A stretch of DNA of 8,944 nt, from positions 1 to 8,944 of the forward strand of contig DLMH01000154.1 in assembly GCA_002478115.1 (NCBI GenBank), written 5' to 3'. A program made the translations under genes and the position numbers. The DNA is from Candidatus Acidiferrum typicum. Its GTDB lineage: Bacteria; Acidobacteriota; Terriglobia; Acidiferrales; UBA7541. Shown one piece after another: positions 1 to 5,995 of the stretch (position 1 is its first letter; each line of letters begins with the position of its first letter). Under the pieces are notes generated by a model. It made no database searches, was not told where the DNA came from, and worked only from the letters and a program-made list of their open reading frames with translations.

Positions 1-28
1 GATTCTGGGCGGGTAGTCGGCAACCCTT

Positions 29-50
29 ACCTTACCGGGTTAGATAAGGT
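29..50. terminator. possible weak stem-loop terminator of the propeller gene
   Basis: A 6-bp inverted repeat (ACCTTA at 29-34, TAAGGT at 45-50, 10-nt loop) lies about 20 nt downstream of the stop codon of the minus-strand propeller gene. No U-tract follows it on the minus strand, so its position rather than its sequence supports a terminator role. Confidence 0.25.
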
Positions 51-70
51 GAGCGAGTCGGATGCGGCAC

Positions 71-1105
71 TTACTTGCCATCCCGAACGAATTTTTGTAT
101 TCGTCCGCCCGTGATATCGCCGACGTATACCGAACCGTCTGTCGCGACGGTGATGCAGTGTGCCATCTGGAATTGACCGTCGTAATTGCCCCACCGACCG
201 AATCGCTCTTCCACGCTACCATCGGCCAGCACAACGCCTGCACCGGAGCGGTCAGGCGGAGCTGGAGGCTGGTCGCCGCCATCGGCGATGAACGCCTTAC
301 CATCTGGCCCGATGGCTACGTCGTAGGGCCGTCCGATGTCCTTACTCTTCCATTCGCCGATATACTTCCCGTTGGACTCGAAGATCTGAACCCGCCCATT
401 GCTTCGATCCGATACGTATACGCGCCCCATCTGATCGAGCGTGACACTATGCGGCAGATCGAACTGGCCTGGGCCGTTGCCTTTGGTGCCCCATTGGAAC
501 AGAAATGTTCCAGTGGGTGAGAATTTCATGACGCGGGTGTTGCGATAGCCATCGCTCACCAAGAAAGTGTTGTCCGTCGCTACCGCCACCTCTGTTGGTC
601 GATTGAAATGGACAGAGTCATTTCCCGCAACCCCCCGCTCACCAACACTGAGTAGGAGCTTTCCATCGTGCGAAAACTCGAAAACCTGCTGCAAAGCAAC
701 ATCCGTGACCCACACATTGTCCTTGCGATCTACAGAGAGCCCATGCGGCATGGCGAAACGGTTCTCTCCCCATTCGGCTAGCACTTGGCCGGTTCGTCCA
801 TCAAAGAGAGTGACGGCCGGTAATGCAATGGGAACAGTCGATAGTTCATCTGAGTGGGGCCAGGTGCGTTCGTTGCGGTGAAACACAAAGACGTTGTCGT
901 GCGAGTCGACGGCGCAGCCAGCGACACTACCAAGCACTCTGCCTTCCGGCAACACTGGCCAGCCGTGAACGACGTGATAGCCGAACTTTGGAGCGACTTG
1001 GGATTGCAATGACGTAAACCCTGGAAATAGGAGAATCGCCGCCGTGATCGTGGCGAAGAAGACTGCTTTTGCATTGGTGAAGCGAAACTGCCTGCTGTCG
1101 CCCAT
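71..1105 (-). CDS. exported NHL-repeat beta-propeller protein, peptidyl-alpha-hydroxyglycine alpha-amidating lyase (PAL)-like
   Basis: This 344-aa protein has a basic N-terminus and one hydrophobic segment (about residues 14-31), consistent with a signal peptide or anchor, so it probably acts outside the cytoplasm. The rest is NHL-type blades with recurring pattern P-H-G/S-[LV]-..-D-..-G/D-..-V-[WY]-V-[TS]-D. The match to the lyase domain of animal peptidylglycine amidating monooxygenase is close: a DGYRNTRV segment followed by FSPTG, a PHSVTLD segment, and an RSNGRVQIF segment. In PAL these regions carry the catalytic Tyr and Arg, and three His bind zinc; here three His occupy blade starts (PHGL, LPHS, MAHC). 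Bacterial members have no proven amidating role, and no monooxygenase partner is present, so the substrate is unknown. The start at 1105 is preferred over the upstream ATG at 1153, because GGAG lies 6 nt before it and the signal sequence follows directly. It is divergent from the amidohydrolase gene. Confidence 0.8.
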   Translation of the reverse strand: MGDSRQFRFTNAKAVFFATITAAILLFPGFTSLQSQVAPKFGYHVVHGWPVLPEGRVLGSVAGCAVDSHDNVFVFHRNERTWPHSDELSTVPIALPAVTLFDGRTGQVLAEWGENRFAMPHGLSVDRKDNVWVTDVALQQVFEFSHDGKLLLSVGERGVAGNDSVHFNRPTEVAVATDNTFLVSDGYRNTRVMKFSPTGTFLFQWGTKGNGPGQFDLPHSVTLDQMGRVYVSDRSNGRVQIFESNGKYIGEWKSKDIGRPYDVAIGPDGKAFIADGGDQPPAPPDRSGAGVVLADGSVEERFGRWGNYDGQFQMAHCITVATDGSVYVGDITGGRIQKFVRDGK

Positions 1106-1386
1106 TGACAACTCCGTAAGGAACTTGGCGATGCAGGGGACCGAAAATGTCACATCACCGAAGCAAGTATACAGAACTACCAGAAGCCAACCGGCGAAAA
1201 ATCACCATAGCACTCACACCTGGGAGTCGGCTCGCCACTGGGCGGATTGTCGGCCAACAGGAAGTAATCCAAAACTGAAGGCCGTGCCATCTCTGCCAAG
1301 CCCGGCTAATCACGTTAGAGAAACGTTGGTGTAAAATTGCGGCCTTCCTGCCAAATTCTCAATGGCGGAATCTTGCGAGGTCTCCG
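1106..1386. promoter_or_regulatory. divergent intergenic region between propeller and amidohydrolase genes
   Basis: This 281-nt gap must hold both divergent promoters. On the plus strand TAAAAT at 1332-1337 is a candidate -10 with no convincing -35. Just upstream is a short inverted repeat (ACGTT, 5-nt loop, AACGT, 1312-1326) that could be an operator. Between the -10 and the start codon is a hairpin (1345-1370). I see no coding remnant or known riboswitch here. Confidence 0.3.
1345..1370 (+). other. leader hairpin upstream of the amidohydrolase
   Basis: TTCC-(T)-GCCA pairs with TGGC-GGAA, giving an 8-bp stem with one bulged T and a 9-nt AT-rich loop. It ends 16 nt before the ATG, and the GAGG ribosome-binding site lies just beyond it. 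It would fall in the mRNA leader if the TAAAAT at 1332 is the -10. Its role is unknown; there is no U-tract after it, so it is not an attenuator-type terminator. Confidence 0.3.
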
Positions 1387-2838
1387 ATGCGTCTCCTGTT
1401 TCTAATTGCTTCATTAGTCCTTGCCGCGATCACCGTTGCGCAAACACAGAAGGCGAGTGGCGTAGCGGCCTTCATCAGCGTCGATACTCCAGTCTTCGTT
1501 CTTGAGCATGTCCGAGTCATCGATGGTACGGGTACGCCGGCGAAGGAGGACCAGGCAGTCGTGATCGCGAACGGCAAAATACAATTCATCGGCCCGGAGG
1601 AGTCCGCCCAAGTCCCTCCGGGTGCACAACGAATGGGGCGCACCGGCTACACGGTCATCCCTGGCCTGGTTGGAATGCACAACCATCTGTATTACACCGA
1701 TTCGTACACGGTGCAAGTTGTCGGCGGAAAGATTGGCGAGCCGGGATTATTCATTGCGGAGATCCCTTACACGGCGCCGCGACTCTATTTGGCGGCTGGC
1801 GTGACCACAATGCGTACGACGGGGAGCCTGGAGCCTTACACCGACTTGAAAGTCAAGAGTCGGATTGAAGCGAACCTGATGCCGGGACCCAGCATTGACG
1901 CCACGGCACCCTACCTGGAAGGTGCGCCGACCCGATTTGCGCAGATGCATGAACTTACCGGACCGGACGATGCGAAGCGCATGGTGGACTACTGGGCGGC
2001 GGAAGGCATGACATCCTACAAGGCCTACATGAACATCACGCGCGAAGAGCTGAGTGTGGCGATCCAGCAGGCACATGCACACAAGCTGAAACTGACAGGG
2101 CATCTTTGCTCCGTGACCTGGCCGGAAGCGGTAGCTCTCGGAATCGATGATTTGGAGCACGGACCGGTCTTTACCGACACCGAATTCGTGGCGGACAAGA
2201 AGCCGGACGTGTGTCCAGCGGGCGGTGGCAGCAGCAGTTGGGCCAAACAGGACGTGAACGGAACGCAGGTGCAGGAAATGATCCGCAATCTCGTATCACA
2301 TCACGTCGCGGTGACTTCGACGCTGCCGGTGTTTGAAGCCGGTGCCCCGGGGCGGCCGGCGTTGCAGCCGCGCACGTTGGATGCGATGTCCGGAGAATCG
2401 GCGCAAAGCTACCTCGTCGCTCGTGCAAGAGTGGCTTTGGATTCACCGATGACGGCGCTGCTACGCAAAGAGATGGATTTTGAGGTGGCATTCGTCAAGG
2501 CGGGGGGCTTGCTCCTTGCCGGCCCTGATCCCACCGGAAACGGTGGCGTGCTGCCGGGTTTCGGCGATCAGCGCGAAATAGAGCTGCTCGTGGAAGCGGG
2601 TTTCACTCCTGTGGAAGCCATTCAGATCGCCACGCAGAATGGCGCCTTATATCTCGGCCAACAAGATCGAATTGGAACCCTCGCACCTGGCAAACAGGCA
2701 GATCTGGTTTTGATCAAAGGCGATCCCTCAAAACGAATTGACGAGATCGAGAACGTCGAGACCGTGTTTAAGGCCGGGATCGGCTACGATTCCAAGAAGT
2801 TGATCGATAGCGTGCGAGGACAGGTCGGAATTCGTTGA
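1387..2838 (+). CDS. exported metal-dependent amidohydrolase (imidazolonepropionase-like)
   Basis: This 483-aa protein has a cleavable signal peptide (about residues 1-18, ending AVAQ-like at ITVAQ), so it is periplasmic or secreted. It has the full amidohydrolase-superfamily layout: an N-terminal beta-sandwich strand (VFVLEHVRVIDGTGT, about 37-50), metal ligands H98 and H100 in a GMHNH motif, K212 in TSYKAY as the likely carbamylated lysine, H239 in TGHL, H258 in LEHGP, and D381 in AGPDPTG. The C-terminal segment with AIQIATQNGA and IGTLAPGKQADLVLIKGDP closes the sandwich and is typical of the family. Length is normal and all ligands are present, so it should be active. Close relatives include dipeptidases and prolidase-like enzymes that hydrolyse amide bonds; the substrate cannot be read from sequence. 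GAGG lies 6 nt before the ATG. The gene stands alone on its strand. Confidence 0.9.
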   Translation: MRLLFLIASLVLAAITVAQTQKASGVAAFISVDTPVFVLEHVRVIDGTGTPAKEDQAVVIANGKIQFIGPEESAQVPPGAQRMGRTGYTVIPGLVGMHNHLYYTDSYTVQVVGGKIGEPGLFIAEIPYTAPRLYLAAGVTTMRTTGSLEPYTDLKVKSRIEANLMPGPSIDATAPYLEGAPTRFAQMHELTGPDDAKRMVDYWAAEGMTSYKAYMNITREELSVAIQQAHAHKLKLTGHLCSVTWPEAVALGIDDLEHGPVFTDTEFVADKKPDVCPAGGGSSSWAKQDVNGTQVQEMIRNLVSHHVAVTSTLPVFEAGAPGRPALQPRTLDAMSGESAQSYLVARARVALDSPMTALLRKEMDFEVAFVKAGGLLLAGPDPTGNGGVLPGFGDQREIELLVEAGFTPVEAIQIATQNGALYLGQQDRIGTLAPGKQADLVLIKGDPSKRIDEIENVETVFKAGIGYDSKKLIDSVRGQVGIR

Positions 2839-2839
2839 G

Positions 2840-3126
2840 AGCATCCATCTGAGTGTTGCGTACTACGACCGGCACGGTTCCGGGCGTGTGGTCGGCAAAC
2901 ATGAGAAGAGTGGAGTGGAGCTGAACTGGGATGGCACAGTGTAGTCGAAAGGCTGGTCGCGACTGACCGCTTCAGGTTTACGACCTTTTTTCACATCAAC
3001 AGGGTGTTCATGGGCGAGAACAAGGAGATTCGCCCAAGCAGAAAAGACGCATACGCCCTTTACAGGTTAGTTGCGGACAAGACGTTTGGAATCGAGTTGA
3101 GCTTCTACCAACGAAGTGGAGAGTAG
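2840..3126 (+). pseudogene. possible disrupted 5' part of the downstream membrane-protein gene
   Basis: Two open stretches here read like protein but lack good starts. The first (2840-2944) gives SVAYYDRHGSGRVVGKHEKS and onward to a TAG at 2942. The second, in another frame, is open from 2905 and gives VVERLVATDRFRFTTFFHIN and onward through FGIELSFYQRSGE to a TAG at 3124-3126. That second frame is the same as the 180-aa gene starting at 3148. After the TAG it continues as LEGRKVSVTANEDLFSG. The simplest reading is one ancestral gene of about 280 codons broken by a one-base shift near 2940 and a stop at 3124. Nothing here matches a family I know. The alternative is that this is plain intergenic sequence open by chance. 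A short imperfect hairpin (GACC..CACG / CGTG.GGTC, 2867-2893) also falls here. Confidence 0.35.
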
Positions 3127-3147
3127 CTAGAAGGCCGTAAGGTCAGT

Positions 3148-3690
3148 GTGACGGCAAACGAGGATTTATTTTCAGGTGATGTTGGGCGCTCCATCTTCGC
3201 AGATTACCAATACAACAAAGTCACCATACATCTGCTGACGAAGAGAAGATTTGAAAATGATCTTTCGACTATCAGCATTCGAGCACAAGAGTGGACCCCC
3301 TCTCCCAGCGATATCGAAGCCATGGTCGCGCGTCGGGTAAAAGAATTACGACAAACTGCGCCATCAGCGGGAGACGGCATCGATGTACAAGCCAAAGCAG
3401 AAGTCACGGCCCAACTGGCTGGCAAAGAGTTTTTCTGTCCTGTGCCGGAATTGCTGGTCAGGATTAGCGCTCCATGGTTGCTGATGATCGGATCGGCTTT
3501 GTTGTTTGTTCTTGGAACCGTATTGCTGTCTCTTCCACCGGATACAACCAGAACGTTGGTCGAGTCGGGTGCAAAGCTTCTTGGCGCACAGGCAAATGGC
3601 GCTGCGTGGAGTCCTTTCGTTCGTACGGTTGGAGGAGTATTCGCCTTTCTCGGAGTTCTTATCGTTTTCCGGAAGTGGCCGCTAAAATAG
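3148..3690 (+). CDS. uncharacterised protein with two C-terminal membrane helices
   Basis: I do not recognise this 180-aa product. Residues 1-100 are soluble and charged, with a likely strand region (YNKVTIHLLTKRRFEND, about 22-38) and an amphipathic helix (DIEAMVARRVKELRQTA, about 55-71). Two hydrophobic segments follow: about 108-130 (APWLLMIGSALLFVLGTVLL) and about 157-176, ending RKWPLK. Both ends are therefore probably on the same side of the membrane. The GTG start has only a weak AAGG 3 nt upstream. The frame continues upstream past a single TAG at 3124 into a 73-codon open stretch, so this may be the tail of an interrupted longer gene. The ASCH gene begins 7 nt after its stop, so the two are probably co-transcribed and may work together. 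Confidence 0.55.
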   Translation: MTANEDLFSGDVGRSIFADYQYNKVTIHLLTKRRFENDLSTISIRAQEWTPSPSDIEAMVARRVKELRQTAPSAGDGIDVQAKAEVTAQLAGKEFFCPVPELLVRISAPWLLMIGSALLFVLGTVLLSLPPDTTRTLVESGAKLLGAQANGAAWSPFVRTVGGVFAFLGVLIVFRKWPLK

Positions 3691-3697
3691 GCTTGTT

Positions 3698-4039
3698 ATG
3701 AATACGCTAAATTTCTATCCCTACTATCGAAGCCTGTTGGAGGATCGAACGAAGACTACGACCTTGCGGCTGCCAAGCAAACAGCGATTTCAGCTGGGTG
3801 AAAAGGTTATGCTCACCGTCGGGTGGCCAGATGAGAAACACTTTGAGGCGTTGCATCCTGCCAAGATCGAAATGGTCTACGAGAAGAAACTGGTAGAACT
3901 CACCGAAGAAGACCTTGCCGGAGAGTCTCCGGACTGTTTGGCCGTCAACGCGGTGCCTTATGTCCTTGGTGCCATATACCGCAAGATCTTGAAGTCTGAA
4001 GATTCTGTCTTGGTTATAAAGTTCAAGCACTCAGACTGA
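3698..4039 (+). CDS. ASCH-domain (PUA-like) protein
   Basis: This 113-aa protein is about the length of a single ASCH domain. Residues 1-24 (LNFYPYYRSLLEDRTKTTTLR) match the opening strand and the G-x-K-x-x-T-x-R-type motif of ASCH proteins, with D16-R17 replacing the glycine position and T20, T22 and R24 kept. LGEKVMLTVGW (33-43) is the next strand pair, LTEEDLAGES (68-77) is the usual short helix after the central strand, and VLVIKFKH (104-111) is the closing strand. ASCH domains have the PUA-like fold and are linked to RNA binding, RNA processing or modified bases; some members have RNase or amidohydrolase activity. No partner domain is fused here. It follows the two-helix membrane protein by 7 nt, suggesting one transcript, and faces the nuclease operon at 4285-5995. 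The ribosome-binding site is weak. Confidence 0.65.
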   Translation: MNTLNFYPYYRSLLEDRTKTTTLRLPSKQRFQLGEKVMLTVGWPDEKHFEALHPAKIEMVYEKKLVELTEEDLAGESPDCLAVNAVPYVLGAIYRKILKSEDSVLVIKFKHSD

Positions 4040-4130
4040 ATTTACTGAATGGTAAACCGCCTTGGCCTGAGGCTCTTTCGCCCGTATTGAAATCCAACGG
4101 GCCAACTGAAAAGTTCTGATGTCACGCCCA

Positions 4131-4147
4131 CCACCCGCCTCGGGTGG
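4131..4147. terminator. GC-rich hairpin between convergent genes
   Basis: CCACCCG, a 3-nt loop CCT, and CGGGTGG form a perfect 7-bp stem. It lies about 90 nt past the ASCH gene stop and about 140 nt past the minus-strand operon end. No U-tract follows on either strand, so it could be a factor-assisted terminator, an RNA-stabilising hairpin or part of the dispersed repeat. Copy B lacks an equally good stem at this position. Confidence 0.35.
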
Positions 4148-4234
4148 TCACAAAGGCTTCCCGCACCTATGAAACGCTCCAGCCGACCCAACCCCCCATC
4201 TGGCAGCCAAATCCCAGCAGAATGGGCTTCCTGA
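4143..4234. repeat. dispersed intergenic repeat, copy A
   Basis: This 92-nt stretch aligns without gaps to 8706-8797 in the same orientation. By hand count there are 76 matches and 16 mismatches (about 83%). The first 16 bases (GGTGGTCACAAAGGCT) are identical, as is a run near the end containing CAGAATGGGCT. Both copies sit between convergent genes. There is no transposase, target duplication or terminal inverted repeat, so it looks like a small non-autonomous or regulatory intergenic repeat. Read on the minus strand both copies stay open in one frame through a shared SLCDH segment, but neither has a plausible gene structure. Confidence 0.75.
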
Positions 4235-4284
4235 TGGGGCACGCCAGCCAGAGCCGTCCGTAGGAAAATGAACTCTTGGTCAAA

Positions 4285-4653
4285 TCACGACTGCGCTCTA
4301 TGGAACACGAAAAAGAACACCATTACGCTGAATGCGCCAAACGCATAGATGAACAACGAGAACAGAGTTACCGCAGGAACCAGACCCCGCAGCAGATTGA
4401 GGAGGTTGAAGACGAACATCCACACTAAAAGAGCCGTCATCAGAATCGTCCCGATCAATGCCAGCAACGCCGCATTTTTGAGTGTCATGGTCGGAGTATG
4501 AACTTTGCCAACGTCAGCCGCAACTCTGGCGCGTCCCATCTCGCACTCGTTGCCCGCTTTGCTGAGGCAGCCCTTCGCGGACAGTTGCTCAAGCGCGTGC
4601 CGGATCGTCCGAGCATCGGAGCGGTTGACGCGTGCCTTGAGCTTGAAGTTCAT
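4285..4653 (-). CDS. small membrane protein, last gene of the nuclease operon
   Basis: From the ATG at 4653 the product is 122 aa. Residues 1-55 are hydrophilic (KLKARVNRSDARTIRHALEQ and on). Residues about 60-84 and 92-118 are two hydrophobic segments, and the protein ends FHRAQS. GGAG 8 nt before this ATG supports the long start, 28 nt after the endonuclease stop. An internal ATG at 4488 would give a 67-aa protein beginning MTLKNAALLALIGT, which is a natural start for a two-helix membrane protein but has no clear ribosome-binding site. The abrupt change at residue 56 may mean a truncated small soluble gene has become joined to a 67-aa membrane-protein gene. I cannot assign a function; the operon position suggests a link to the two nucleases, or it may be simple readthrough. 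Confidence 0.55.
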   Translation of the reverse strand: MNFKLKARVNRSDARTIRHALEQLSAKGCLSKAGNECEMGRARVAADVGKVHTPTMTLKNAALLALIGTILMTALLVWMFVFNLLNLLRGLVPAVTLFSLFIYAFGAFSVMVFFFVFHRAQS

Positions 4654-4681
4654 CTGGGGCGCTCCTGCATCTCCGCTCAAA

Positions 4682-5428
4682 TCACGAAACCTTGTCGATA
4701 AGCCAATTCACCAGCCCTGCGTCCAATACCAACTCCGCAATCCTTTCGGGACCCATAACAATTACGCGCTCGTCGTCTGTCTTGGCTTCGCCGGAATGAA
4801 AAACATAGAACATCCGATCGAAGAGGGTGCCCTCAAGTTGGCCAACGTACTCCGAAAGCTCGGAGGATGTGGTGTGGGACTTTACCTGCACGAACGCCCT
4901 CTCGCCCGTGCTTGGCAACATGATGGCGAGATCAATCGTTTTCTGTGTTTTCCCGACGACGCCCAGCCGCCGCCATCCGCTCGTAGTGAAGACCAGATCA
5001 ACTAACAATTCGAAGTCACGCGGAAGTAGCAATTTCATCAGTCCGAGCACGGACGCTATCATTTCCAACCGTGCAGCAACAGCGCGTTCGACTTCGGGCG
5101 ACTTTAGGCCGTTGATGCGGTGGATTACGTACTCTTCCACATCCACATCACAAGAGGTTCCCCGGTACGCCGCCAATTTCGTTAGGGCACCTGATAGCCG
5201 ATCTTTGGCCAATGACTCGCCATTCACGTCCTTCCACCGCCAGCCACCATCGATCCTTCGGCGCACGCCGTCACCATCGGCGTGGCGCTCAGGTGGGTTT
5301 GCTGTGAGAAATCCCCAACACAGTTTTTCACCGATGAACGTGATCCAAAGCGTCGAACCATCGTCCTCAAAAAACAGACGCGTCTCATTCGTGAAGCGGG
5401 TCGCTGTTCCTCTATTCTTGCCCTGCAC
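4682..5428 (-). CDS. Mrr-like PD-(D/E)XK restriction endonuclease, C-terminal part
   Basis: This 248-codon frame has an N-terminal sensing-type region (residues 11-105, with TLWITFIGEKLCWGFL, then GGWRWKDVNGESL, then LSGALTKLAAYRGT). A C-terminal nuclease fold follows: DFELLVDLVFTTSGW (138-151) is the opening helix, D166 in TIDLAIM is the acidic metal ligand, and Q181-V182-K183 in FVQVKS is the QxK variant of the motif, as in Mrr-type enzymes that cut modified or foreign DNA. All core residues are present. The GTG start at 5428 has no ribosome-binding site and lies inside the end of the preceding frame. The upstream frame looks like the missing N-terminus, so a one-base frameshift probably splits one gene of about 330 codons. 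Alternatively the two parts are translated separately by coupling. Cleavage target and modification preference are unknown. Confidence 0.7.
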   Translation of the reverse strand: MQGKNRGTATRFTNETRLFFEDDGSTLWITFIGEKLCWGFLTANPPERHADGDGVRRRIDGGWRWKDVNGESLAKDRLSGALTKLAAYRGTSCDVDVEEYVIHRINGLKSPEVERAVAARLEMIASVLGLMKLLLPRDFELLVDLVFTTSGWRRLGVVGKTQKTIDLAIMLPSTGERAFVQVKSHTTSSELSEYVGQLEGTLFDRMFYVFHSGEAKTDDERVIVMGPERIAELVLDAGLVNWLIDKVS

Positions 5429-5446
5429 AATATAAGGATTGCGTTA
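5412..5446 (-). other. frame-switch zone within the endonuclease gene
   Basis: The upstream frame stops at 5412-5414 and the downstream frame is closed before 5444-5446, so the two share only about 30 nt. The change needed is +1 in the direction of reading. I see no slippery heptamer, no shift-prone CUU-stop motif and no strong hairpin, which points to a mutation or an assembly error rather than programmed frameshifting. Confidence 0.5.
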
Positions 5447-5666
5447 GCTCATCCCATTTCCGCTGGAGGCACAACGGGAACCTTTCGGCGTTTGCACTAT
5501 CGAAGCCGAATCGAATGATGCCTTTCTCTAAACACTCTTTTTCCCACTTCCCACGTTCCCCGAGTTTGATATAGCGAACCCGAGCGGGATGGATTGCGAG
5601 TGCGGTTGTTGATCGCTCAGCCTCTTGCTTTGTCACCATTCTCCTGACCTGTCCCTGCTTTTTCAT
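5412..5666 (-). CDS. N-terminal part of the split endonuclease
   Basis: This 84-aa frame starts at an ATG whose bases overlap the stop of the GIY-YIG-like gene (ATGA at 5663-5666), a classic coupling arrangement. The internal ATG at 5639, with AGGAG too close to it, is less likely. The segment VRYIKLGERGKWEKECLEKG then IIRFGF (30-55) and the WDEL near 71-74 look like the first strands of the domain that continues in the next frame as RFTNETRLFFEDDG and TLWITF. I recall these as parts of one protein in endonucleases of this type. The frame ends at a TAG (5412-5414). The next frame is closed upstream by a TAA at 5444-5446, so any frame change must fall between them; dropping one C near 5418 would join CAG to KNRG smoothly. 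Alone, this peptide has no evident function. Confidence 0.6.
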   Translation of the reverse strand: MKKQGQVRRMVTKQEAERSTTALAIHPARVRYIKLGERGKWEKECLEKGIIRFGFDSANAERFPLCLQRKWDELTQSLYCAGQE

Positions 5667-5995
5667 GTCGAAAACAGATATTCCGACTTTCGAGATCGCA
5701 GTGTCCGTTCTTCCTCTTTTGCCTCGCCGTGCGTGGCACAAGCCAGCGTTCGATACTCGATCCTACCCAAATACTTAAGAACATACTCCCGCTTTTCTCG
5801 ATTCCTTCGCCCACCGCAGCCCCAAGGTACGGGAAGAAGGGAGATCATGCGGTGAGCCACGTGACCACCTTGTCCATAGAGAACCAGTTGTTTGCCGTTG
5901 CGAAGCTCATAGCAGCCGGGGCCAAAGGGGGCGATCAGAATTCCTCGTTGGCGAGGATCAGCAAACAAGCGCCAATTCGACCATTTTAGGGGCAT
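5663..5995 (-). CDS. GIY-YIG-like nuclease-family protein
   Basis: This 110-aa protein is the length of a single GIY-YIG domain. GCYEL (27-31) occupies the GIY position and LVLYG (37-41) the YIG position, followed by a helix with R49 in HVAHRMISLLP, where the family's conserved Arg lies. EAKEEERTL (91-99) supplies the helix that carries the catalytic Glu (E95-E97 are candidates). The protein ends YLFST, where classic members have a conserved Asn. GIY-YIG domains cut DNA in repair (UvrC, Slx1), homing and restriction; this short divergent form is not one of those. The signature is imperfect, so activity is unproven. AAGG 10 nt before the ATG is the probable ribosome-binding site. It is the first gene of the operon and overlaps the next by ATGA, so the two are very likely translated together. 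Confidence 0.6.
   Translation of the reverse strand: MPLKWSNWRLFADPRQRGILIAPFGPGCYELRNGKQLVLYGQGGHVAHRMISLLPVPWGCGGRRNREKREYVLKYLGRIEYRTLACATHGEAKEEERTLRSRKSEYLFST

Larger units (their letters stand above)
4040..4284. other. convergent intergenic gap holding repeat copy A
   Basis: This 245-nt gap lies between the ends of two convergent genes. It contains a perfect 7-bp hairpin (4131-4147) running into repeat copy A (4143-4234). A 66-codon minus-strand frame across it has no family resemblance and lies mostly in the repeat, so I do not call it a gene. Confidence 0.5.

Noticed and set aside
62..520. 152-codon plus-strand frame
   Set aside because: It is antisense to the propeller gene, whose NHL repeats are clear; the plus-strand translation has no family features.
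1747..2491. minus-strand frames of 137 and 106 codons
   Set aside because: They lie antisense to the amidohydrolase, which has all its metal ligands; compositions are typical shadow frames.
4042..4242. 66-codon minus-strand frame over repeat copy A
   Set aside because: Copy B aligns in the same frame but stops soon after the repeat, and no ribosome-binding site or family supports a gene.
4827..5435. 202-codon plus-strand frame
   Set aside because: It is antisense to the endonuclease, which carries the D...QxK motif; Ser/Arg-rich shadow with no domain.
5412..5446. programmed ribosomal frameshift in the endonuclease
   Set aside because: No slippery heptamer, shift-prone codon before a stop, or stimulatory structure is visible; a mutation or sequencing error is simpler.
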